Below, in pieces: positions 1 to 5,173 of a stretch of 5,173 bases of DNA. A model generated the notes under the pieces. It was given only the letters and a program-made list of their open reading frames with translations, made no database searches and had not been told where the DNA came from. Position 1 is the first letter of the stretch; the number at the start of each line of letters is the position of its first letter. The DNA is from an uncultured Peptostreptococcaceae bacterium (GTDB lineage: Bacteria; Bacillota; Clostridia; Tissierellales; Peptoniphilaceae). The stretch is taken from contig CAMYOU010000032.1 in the NCBI GenBank assembly GCA_947283485.1, positions 1-5,173 on the forward strand, written 5' to 3'. Made by a program: the position numbers and the translations under genes.

Positions 1-1
1 G

Positions 2-1975
2 AATCTCATGGAACTCATGAGCAGTAGATTCACCTTTACAGAAGAAATTGCAAAGAGAAATCCCGTCGAAGATAGAGAACTTTGCTATGAAATGGCAGAT
101 GAACTCTACTTGTCACCTGCTGTCAAGAGAATGTTGTGGCAGAGTTTGAGGATTACGGATGAGATCCGGAAGATTATGGGACACGATCCGGAAAAGATCT
201 TTATTGAGATGGCTAGAGATCAAAATACCAAAAAAGGAAAAAAATTAACGAGGAAGAGCCGTCTGATTGAGTTTTACAAATCCGGCAAGCAAGCCTTTAT
301 GGCGGAAATAGGAAGCGAACATTACAATAAGATGCTTCATGATCTGGAAAGCGAAGACGACAGCAGGCTCAGATGGGACAATCTATACCTATATTACACG
401 CAACTTGGCCGATGCGTGTATAGTTTGGAACCGATCGATATTGAAGATCTCAACAATAAAAACAGATACGACCAAGACCACATCTATCCGAAATCGAAGA
501 TCTATGATGATTCCTTGGAAAACAGAGTATTAGTCAAGAAGGAATTAAACAGCAAAAAAGGCAATCAATATCCGATCCCACAAGAGGTCATCAATCCCAA
601 GTGTTATACCTTTTGGAACATGCTGCACACGAAGGAGCTTATCGGGAGCAAAAAATACGCACGCTTGATTCGCAGGACGCCGTTCACCGCAGAAGAACTC
701 ACCGGATTTATTGAGAGACAGATCGTAGAGACCAGACAAGCCACCAAAGAAACGGCCAATCTCTTAAAATTGCTATGCAAAGATTCTGAAATCGTGTACT
801 CAAAAGCCGAAAACGCAAGTCGATTCAGACAGGAATTTGATCTGGTGAAATGCCGCTCCGTCAACGACCTCCACCACATGCACGATGCATATTTGAACAT
901 TGTCGTAGGAAATGTCTACAATACCAAGTTTACGAAAAGCCCACGCAACTTTATCAAGAAAGACAAAGATGCGAGGGGATACAATCTCGAGAATATGTTC
1001 AAATATGATGTCAAACGAGGCAATACCGTTGCATGGATCCGTTATGACAAGGAGAAGAAAAATCAAGACGCAACCATCATCAAAGTGAAGAATGAACTCC
1101 AAGGCACCAATTTCCGGTTTACGAGAATGAACTTTATAGGCTCCGGAGAGCTCTTTAAAGCCAACTTAATGCGAAAAGGCAAGGGCCAAGTCCCGCAAAA
1201 AGAAAACTCTCCGAAGTCCGACATCTCCAAATACGGCGGTTACAACAGTGCAAGCACTGCATACTTCTGCCTGGTGGAGTCCAATGCGAAAAAGGGCAAG
1301 AAGAAGACCTTGGAAACCATCCCACTTGTCGTCTATAAGAGAATCGAGAACGGAGAAGAGAACGCCCTCAAAGATTATTTCGAAAAAGAGCTTGGACTGG
1401 GGAATCCCAAGGTTTTGTGGGATAGAATCAAGATCAAATCGCTCCTGAAGGTCGATGGATTCTATTATCATATTACGGCGAAATCGAAGAATGATATATG
1501 GGCATCCGGCGCCGTTCAGCTTCTTCTCAGCCGTGATGAACAGAAGCTTGTGAAGAAAATCGAAAAATTCCTTGCCAAAAAATCAAAATTCGGGAAGAAA
1601 GACGGAGGAGCGGTTAAAGTCACGCCATTTGACGGCATTGATGACGCCGAGGTCAATGCACTCTATCAAACCCTTGCCAAGAAACTGGAACAGGGCATCT
1701 ACGCTAAGAGAAGGAACAACCAAGCAAAGAATATTCATGATGCATACAGTACTTTCATGACGCTTGAAACGGAGAAGAAACTACAAGTGATTCAACAGAT
1801 TCTTCTATTATTCCAGAATTACAACAGCGGATGCAACTTAAAAGAGATTAATCTTAAGGCACGCATGGGAATATCCTTATTTTCGAAAAATATCGATAGT
1901 TTAGATGAATTCAAACTGATCAACCGCTCCATCACCGGTCTTTTCGAGAATGAAGTGGATCTTTTGAAGCTATGA
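2..1975 (+). CDS. cas9: Cas9 endonuclease, C-terminal half (5' end cut by the window edge)
   Basis: This is the RNA-guided double-strand DNA nuclease of a type II CRISPR system. The frame is open to the left edge, so the first ATG (position 8) is internal. The first residues (NLMELM, then FTFTEEI) align with S. pyogenes Cas9 from about residue 692, so roughly 690 residues are missing and the full protein is probably about 1,340 aa. Counting from the ATG at 8: RuvC-II motif IFIEMAR with Glu67 (SpCas9 E762); HNH motif YDQDHIYPKS with Asp157/His158 (D839/H840) and Asn181 (N863); RuvC-III motif HHMHDAYLN with His290 and Asp293 (H983/D986). All nuclease residues in the covered part are intact. The C-terminus has the KYGGYNS segment (408-414) and the family-typical ending INRSITGLFENEVDLLKL, but no Arg-x-Arg pair where SpCas9 reads NGG. 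The TGA stop overlaps the cas1 start by 4 bases. Identity is certain; PAM preference is unknown. Confidence 0.98.
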   Translation, partial: NLMELMSSRFTFTEEIAKRNPVEDRELCYEMADELYLSPAVKRMLWQSLRITDEIRKIMGHDPEKIFIEMARDQNTKKGKKLTRKSRLIEFYKSGKQAFMAEIGSEHYNKMLHDLESEDDSRLRWDNLYLYYTQLGRCVYSLEPIDIEDLNNKNRYDQDHIYPKSKIYDDSLENRVLVKKELNSKKGNQYPIPQEVINPKCYTFWNMLHTKELIGSKKYARLIRRTPFTAEELTGFIERQIVETRQATKETANLLKLLCKDSEIVYSKAENASRFRQEFDLVKCRSVNDLHHMHDAYLNIVVGNVYNTKFTKSPRNFIKKDKDARGYNLENMFKYDVKRGNTVAWIRYDKEKKNQDATIIKVKNELQGTNFRFTRMNFIGSGELFKANLMRKGKGQVPQKENSPKSDISKYGGYNSASTAYFCLVESNAKKGKKKTLETIPLVVYKRIENGEENALKDYFEKELGLGNPKVLWDRIKIKSLLKVDGFYYHITAKSKNDIWASGAVQLLLSRDEQKLVKKIEKFLAKKSKFGKKDGGAVKVTPFDGIDDAEVNALYQTLAKKLEQGIYAKRRNNQAKNIHDAYSTFMTLETEKKLQVIQQILLLFQNYNSGCNLKEINLKARMGISLFSKNIDSLDEFKLINRSITGLFENEVDLLKL

Positions 1976-2763
1976 CCTGGAGAGTCGTCGTCATCGACAC
2001 ACGTGCAAAACTGGAAGCGAAACTTGGCCATCTTGTCGTAAGACAAGATGGCAACAAGATTCGCAAAATATTTCTAAAAGACATCTCGCATATTCTTGTC
2101 AACACCACGGAAGCATCCGTAACATTCGCGCTCCTCAATGAAATCGTCAAACACAAAATCAAACTCATTTTTTGTGATGAAAAGAGAAATCCGACAGCGG
2201 AAATAATGCCCTATTATGCGTCTTACAACACCAGCGAGAAGATCAGAGCGCAGATCAAATGGGACGCATCCATCAAAGGCGATGTATGGCAAGCCATTGT
2301 GAGAGAAAAAATCAAAAATCAAATGCAGTTGCTCCTTCGATATGAGAAAAAAGAACATGTGTTGCTCCATAAGTACTTAGACGAAGTCGCATGCAATGAT
2401 GTCAGCAATCGCGAAGGACACGCCGCAAAAGTCTATTTCAATGCACTCTATGGCAAAGGCTTCTCAAGGAGCGATGAATGCAATACGAACGCGGCTTTGA
2501 ACTACGGCTACGCCATTCTACTCTCCGCAATCAACCGCCATGTGGTAAGTCAGGGATGTATCACGCAGATCGGGATATTTCATGATAATGTATTCAACCC
2601 TTTTAATCTGTCCAGCGATCTGATCGAACCTTGGCGGGCAATTGTGGACGACAAAGTGTACCGCATGGACAGGAACCTTTTTGGGAAAGAAGAGAAGATC
2701 GAACTCATTGATCTGATCAACGAGTTTGTAAGGATCGGCGGCAAAAATTACAGAATCAATTAG
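1972..2763 (+). CDS. cas1: Cas1 CRISPR integrase, stopped early by an in-frame TAG
   Basis: Cas1 is the integrase subunit of the Cas1-Cas2 complex, which inserts new spacers at the leader end of the array. The ATG sits inside the cas9 stop (ATGA, 4-base overlap), so translation is probably coupled; there is no strong Shine-Dalgarno. Motifs of type II Cas1 are clear: N-terminal WRVVVIDTRAKL, then KLIFCDEKRNPTAEIMPYY (64-82), SNREGHAAKVYFNALYG (145-161) with metal ligand Glu148, GIFHDNVFNPFNLSSDLIEP with His204 and Glu219. These are the expected catalytic E/H/E residues. The reading stops at TAG after 263 aa, whereas type II-A Cas1 is usually about 290 aa. The same frame continues after the TAG for 28 codons that resemble the normal C-terminal tail (see the next entry). 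The product as written therefore lacks its last helix and tail. Whether it is functional is unknown. Family identity is certain. Confidence 0.96.
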   Translation: MTWRVVVIDTRAKLEAKLGHLVVRQDGNKIRKIFLKDISHILVNTTEASVTFALLNEIVKHKIKLIFCDEKRNPTAEIMPYYASYNTSEKIRAQIKWDASIKGDVWQAIVREKIKNQMQLLLRYEKKEHVLLHKYLDEVACNDVSNREGHAAKVYFNALYGKGFSRSDECNTNAALNYGYAILLSAINRHVVSQGCITQIGIFHDNVFNPFNLSSDLIEPWRAIVDDKVYRMDRNLFGKEEKIELIDLINEFVRIGGKNYRIN

Positions 2764-2850
2764 GCGATGCATCTCTATGTACGTTCTGTTTTTGATGCCC
2801 TCAACAACAGGGATCTGTCCTTATTGAGGTTCCCCGTCTATGAGCTATAG
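2764..2850 (+). pseudogene. cas1: Severed C-terminal tail of cas1 after the in-frame TAG
   Basis: This is a continuation of the cas1 frame directly after the TAG at 2761-2763. It codes 28 residues, AMHLYVRSVFDALNNRDLSL followed by LRFPVYEL, and ends in TAG at 2848-2850. The pattern of a Tyr, a helix with S/K-V-x-x-ALNN, and a short acidic hydrophobic end matches the tail of type II Cas1 (S. pyogenes Cas1 has DYTKKVVKALNNEG at the same place). With this tail the protein would have 292 codons, close to the usual length, and would overlap cas2 by 11 bases, in keeping with the tight packing of the operon. An ATG at 2767, one codon after the stop, could in principle allow reinitiation and a separate 27-aa peptide. 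There is no obvious 1- or 2-base frameshift; a single stop codon explains the break. Confidence 0.85.
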
Positions 2851-3160
2851 ATATATGAGAATGATTGTGATGTTCGATCTTCCGATGACAACCCTGGAAG
2901 ATCTGAGAAACTATCGAGTCTTTCGAAAGTTTTTAATCAAAAATGGCTTTATGATGATGCAGGAATCGGTATACAGTAAGATCGCACTCAACACCGGAGT
3001 TGCCAATTTAATCGCGGATAAAGTAAGAGAGAATCAACCGCCAAGCGGACTGGTACAGATGTTCATCATCACGGAAAAACAGTTTGAAAAAATGGAAATC
3101 TTAGTGGGAGAAATTTCCGAGGAAACCATCACCGATGACAGGAGACTCATCATACTATGA
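2840..3160 (+). CDS. cas2: Cas2, structural subunit of the Cas1-Cas2 integration complex
   Basis: This 106-aa protein is of the usual Cas2 size. The dimer bridges two Cas1 dimers and sets the spacer length. The N-terminus MSYRYMRMIVMFDLP is almost the same as in S. pyogenes Cas2 (MSYRYMRMILMFDMP), which supports the ATG at 2840 over the internal ATGs at 2855 and 2861. GAGG at 2826-2829, 10 bases upstream and inside the cas1 tail, is a plausible ribosome binding site. The ferredoxin-like fold is visible as strand 1 ending in Asp13, then the RNYRVFRKFLIKNGFMMMQ helix-strand, SVYSK (residues 43-47), GLVQMFIITEKQFEKM (70-85), and a final strand RRLIIL. The stop overlaps the csn2 start by 4 bases. 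Nothing in it looks damaged. Because the cas2 start lies within the cas1 3' end, early termination on cas1 could alter coupling to cas2. Confidence 0.97.
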   Translation: MSYRYMRMIVMFDLPMTTLEDLRNYRVFRKFLIKNGFMMMQESVYSKIALNTGVANLIADKVRENQPPSGLVQMFIITEKQFEKMEILVGEISEETITDDRRLIIL

Positions 3161-3825
3161 ACGTCATTACACCCCATCTCGAACACGCGCTGGAAATCAA
3201 AAGCCACTCACTCAACACACTCGTCATCGAAGACACGAAGATATTCACGAACTTTCTCAACGCCTGGATCAATACGAGCGCCAAAAGGACACAGGAGTTT
3301 CAACTGATTGAAGATGATCGGGAGATTGACATATCAAAATACACGGAACTTTTGTTTGACGTATTTTCCCCCGAAATCAATCAGACCTCACTCCTTAAAA
3401 AACTCTATCAAGAACTCGAATCCGATCTCAACGGAGAAGAAATGTATCAAAAAAAGATCGATCTCGAAAGCCGCCTCTATGCATTGACAGATGACCTTAT
3501 GTACCGATCCCGATTTCCAATCATTGCCGGTGAAATCCACTATGACCTTCTTTTCAAAGCCGTCGGACTTCAATTTGAATTCGCCGGAGATTCCGTTCTC
3601 GAAAGACTTGTAGATTATATGAAAATTGCCTATGAGCTCTCGGGAAAGAGATTGTTTGTAATCGTGAACCTCGACAGCTTCCTGGACCACGAGGAACTCG
3701 TTGCGCTGGAAAATTTCTTACGTTACAATGAAATAAGAGTCCTTGCTCTACAGAATCAGATTACAAGGGAGGGATTGGAGTCTGAAAACTTAAGAATCAT
3801 CGATCAAGACCTATGTGAAATATAG
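3157..3825 (+). CDS. csn2: Csn2, type II-A adaptation protein (short form)
   Basis: Csn2 is the signature gene of subtype II-A. Its tetrameric ring binds free double-stranded DNA ends and is needed with Cas1, Cas2 and Cas9 for spacer acquisition. This copy is 222 aa, matching the short Csn2 family (220 aa in S. pyogenes) rather than the long form of about 350 aa. Recognisable blocks are NTLVIEDTKIF (20-30; S. pyogenes has GTILVLEDVCVF), FDVFSPEINQTSLLKKLYQE (67-86; S. pyogenes FDVNSSTILKLIHADLE), KAVGLQFE (134-141), and KRLFVIVNLDSFLDHEELVA (164-183), followed by a short helix and a strand (VLAL). The ATG lies in the cas2 stop (ATGA), with AGGAG at 3140-3144 as ribosome binding site at a rather long spacing of 12 bases. 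It ends in TAG at the length expected for the family, which shows that TAG is an ordinary stop codon here. No transcription terminator is seen after it, so cas-operon transcripts may run into the array. Confidence 0.94.
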   Translation: MNVITPHLEHALEIKSHSLNTLVIEDTKIFTNFLNAWINTSAKRTQEFQLIEDDREIDISKYTELLFDVFSPEINQTSLLKKLYQELESDLNGEEMYQKKIDLESRLYALTDDLMYRSRFPIIAGEIHYDLLFKAVGLQFEFAGDSVLERLVDYMKIAYELSGKRLFVIVNLDSFLDHEELVALENFLRYNEIRVLALQNQITREGLESENLRIIDQDLCEI

Positions 3826-3863
3826 CGAATCGTCATCGCGAAACCTGAAAACCGAAATTTGAG
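3826..3863 (+). promoter_or_regulatory. CRISPR leader with ATTTGAG leader-anchoring sequence
   Basis: These are the 38 bases between the csn2 stop and repeat 1. The last seven (3857-3863) are ATTTGAG, the conserved leader-anchoring sequence of type II-A loci that Cas1-Cas2 needs to place new spacers at the first repeat. It abuts repeat 1 directly and resembles the repeat start (GTTTGAG). This marks 3864 as the integration end. AAACCT (3841-3846) and AGGTTT (3862-3867) form a 6-bp inverted repeat across the leader-repeat junction. I see no convincing -35/-10 pair inside these 38 bases, so the array promoter may lie in the csn2 3' end or further upstream. Confidence 0.8.
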
Positions 3864-3965
3864 GTTTGAGAGTTATGTAATTTCATATAGGACTAAAACA
3901 TATGCTTACTTTACGAAATAAGGGGCAGTGTTTGAGAGTTATGTAATTTCATATAGGACTAAAAC

Positions 3966-3995
3966 ACCGCCGTCGCCTACGCGCGCTTCTCCTCG
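3966..3995 (+). other. Spacer 2: reads as the serine recombinase catalytic motif
   Basis: Read in frame 1 of the spacer, the 30 bases give TAVAYARFSS. The Tyr-x-Arg-x-Ser pattern preceded by small hydrophobic residues is the N-terminal active-site block of serine recombinases (resolvase/invertase and large integrase families), often followed by DNQ or similar in Bacillota. This suggests that the spacer came from a mobile element's integrase or transposase gene. The assignment rests on a 10-residue peptide and is an inference. It is the second-newest spacer. Confidence 0.55.
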
Positions 3996-4427
3996 GTTTG
4001 AGAGTTATGTAATTTCATATAGGACTAAAACCCGTCTTGCGCTCTTCTGCGCTTCCCTGCGGTTTGAGAGTTATGTAATTTCATATAGGACTAAAACCCG
4101 ACGAATATATCGTCAGCCTCAACGCGAGTTTGAGAGTTATGTAATTTCATATAGGACTAAAACTCCTGATATGACGAAGGGTGAGCTCAAGAAGTTTGAG
4201 AGTTATGTAATTTCATATAGGACTAAAACACTTAACGGCGAACGACACGATCACGGGCAGTTTGAGAGTTATGTAATTTCATATAGGACTAAAACTTGGG
4301 CTGCGGCTACGCGATCTATTCCACGGTTTGAGAGTTATGTAATTTCATATAGGACTAAAACGCGTATTTAACCGTCAGGCACTTCTGGAAGGTTTGAGAG
4401 TTATGTAATTTCATATAGGACTAAAAC

Positions 4428-4457
4428 ACACTGAACCCATGGAATGAACGCCACTGG
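4428..4457 (+). other. Spacer 9: peptide resembles a phage terminase large-subunit motif
   Basis: Frame 1 of the spacer reads TLNPWNERHW; the other two forward frames contain stops. The pattern x-NP-x-x-x-x-HW resembles the T/F-x-NP...HW segment of phage terminase large subunits (PBSX-like Terminase_3 family) from Gram-positive phages. This suggests a prophage or tailed-phage target. It is tentative because only ten residues are available. Confidence 0.4.
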
Positions 4458-4758
4458 GTTTGAGAGTTATGTAATTTCATATAGGACTAAAACGCGGAGC
4501 TGGGGAGCGACTATATTGTCAAGCGTTTGAGAGTTATGTAATTTCATATAGGACTAAAACAGCAAAAAGCGTTTGAAGCAATCAAGAAAGGTTTGAGAGT
4601 TATGTAATTTCATATAGGACTAAAACGGAAATCGTCGTACTTCTTCGCGAACGCTCGTTTGAGAGTTATGTAATTTCATATAGGACTAAAACGACGGGGA
4701 GCACAAATGGCTCGTCTATGACGTTTGAGAGTTATGTAATTTCATATAGGACTAAAAC

Positions 4759-4788
4759 AATAAGAATAATAATAATATAAATAATAAC
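4759..4788 (+). other. Spacer 14: low-complexity AT-rich spacer
   Basis: Apart from one G and a final C the spacer is made only of A and T, mostly AAT triplets. One frame reads NKNNNNINNN; the reverse strand reads as a run of Ile/Leu/Val/Tyr. It differs sharply in base composition from all other spacers here. The source was probably an AT-rich element or an intergenic stretch. Confidence 0.7.
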
Positions 4789-5173
4789 GTTTGAGAGTTA
4801 TGTAATTTCATATAGGACTAAAACCGGTTAGTCAAGATTTTTAACGGTGTCATGGTTTGAGAGTTATGTAATTTCATATAGGACTAAAACGAGAAAGCCG
4901 CCGATCTTATCCCAGTGATAGTTTGAGAGTTATGTAATTTCATATAGGACTAAAACCGAAGTGAAGAAAGGACTTGAAAACCTATGGTTTGAGAGTTATG
5001 TAATTTCATATAGGACTAAAACACTGACAAGCTCACGGACACAAAGATCACGGTTTGAGAGTTATGTAATTTCATATAGGACTAAAACGCAAACAAGGAT
5101 CACAAGCTACAGGACAACGTTTGAGAGTTATGTAATTTCATATAGGACTAAAACCGCTGAAGCGGCTAAGAAG

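Larger units (their letters stand above)
3864..5173 (+). CRISPR. Type II-A CRISPR array, 20 repeats, continues past the right edge
   Basis: There are twenty 36-bp repeats, GTTTGAGAG...GACTAAAAC, all identical. They start at 3864, 3930, 3996, 4062, 4128, 4194, 4260, 4326, 4392, 4458, 4525, 4591, 4657, 4723, 4789, 4855, 4921, 4987, 5053 and 5119. The 19 complete spacers are 30 bp each except spacer 10 (4494-4524, 31 bp); spacer 20 is cut after 19 bases (5155-5173). The lack of any degenerate repeat shows that the trailer end is outside the window. The repeat begins GTTT and ends AAAAC, as in other II-A repeats, and has a weak inner TATG/CATA inverted repeat. Transcription is taken as left to right because the leader and cas genes are on the left. 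The crRNA 5' repeat half would pair with tracrRNA for RNase III processing. The 66-bp period is a multiple of three, so an uninterrupted frame runs through the first part of the array; it is not a gene. Confidence 0.99.

Noticed and set aside
604..900. Minus-strand open frames over cas9 and the other cas genes
   Set aside because: They are shadows of well-conserved plus-strand genes, with no recognisable product.
2761..2763. Genome-wide reassignment of TAG to an amino acid
   Set aside because: csn2 ends in TAG at the length expected for its family, and the full cas1 frame itself ends in TAG at a fitting point, so TAG acts as a stop here.
3790..3817. Possible array promoter TTAAGA - 16 bases - TATGTG within the csn2 3' end
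   Set aside because: The -10 match is poor and such pairs occur by chance in this composition; not strong enough to annotate.
4296..4325. Spacer 7 as a second serine-recombinase spacer (LGCGYAIYST)
   Set aside because: The Arg of the Y-x-R-x-S motif is replaced by Ile, and other frames are open too.
3928..4371. Open frame of 147 codons with a repeated FESYVISYRTKT unit
   Set aside because: It lies fully inside the CRISPR array. The 36+30 bp period is a multiple of three, so a stop-free repeat frame persists until a spacer brings a stop.
4434..4460. AACCCA/TGGGTT inverted repeat across the spacer 9-repeat junction
   Set aside because: A 6-bp match with a long loop is expected by chance among 20 spacers.
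4571..4576. GTTTGA inside spacer 11 as the start of a degenerate repeat
   Set aside because: Only six bases match; the flanking repeats and 30-bp spacing place it inside a normal spacer.
1..5173. A new defence system or extra accessory gene in the locus
   Set aside because: All coding space is accounted for by cas9, cas1, cas2 and csn2 in the standard II-A order; no extra gene fits between them.

Overview
The window is the 3' part of a type II-A CRISPR-Cas locus on the plus strand. In order it holds the C-terminal half of cas9 (cut by the left edge), cas1, cas2, csn2, a very short leader, and a CRISPR array of 20 identical 36-bp repeats that runs off the right edge. There is no gene-free stretch over 300 bases other than the array. 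Nothing reads as a gene on the minus strand. The moderate-to-low GC, Gram-positive-type ribosome binding sites, tight ATGA overlaps and the presence of csn2 point to a member of the Bacillota, probably a gut or oral clostridium-like or erysipelotrich-like bacterium. The genus cannot be told from the sequence.

Layout: cas9 (RuvC-II, HNH, RuvC-III and the PAM-interacting C-terminus are present; RuvC-I, bridge helix and most of the REC lobe are missing) overlaps cas1 by 4 bases. cas1 is followed by cas2 and then csn2, which overlaps cas2 by 4 bases. Only 38 bases separate the csn2 stop from the first repeat. They end in ATTTGAG, the leader-anchoring motif of type II-A systems, which fixes the leader end of the array at 3864 and makes spacer 1 the most recent. 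The tracrRNA is not in the window and presumably lies upstream of cas9.

How it works: Cas1-Cas2, with Csn2 and Cas9, pick and insert new 30-bp spacers at the ATTTGAG/first-repeat junction. The array transcript pairs with tracrRNA and guides Cas9 to cut invading DNA. Two spacers can be given tentative targets from the peptides they encode: spacer 2 reads as the catalytic N-terminal motif of a serine recombinase, and spacer 9 reads like a phage terminase large-subunit motif.

The most notable point is that cas1 carries an in-frame TAG at 2761-2763. Beyond it, the same frame continues for 28 codons that look like the usual type II Cas1 C-terminal tail and end 11 bases inside cas2. The gene is therefore interrupted just before its last helix, while all active-site residues are kept. 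This could be a real nonsense mutation that weakens spacer acquisition, a readthrough case, or a sequencing error. Apart from this, I see a canonical II-A system and no unknown defence system.
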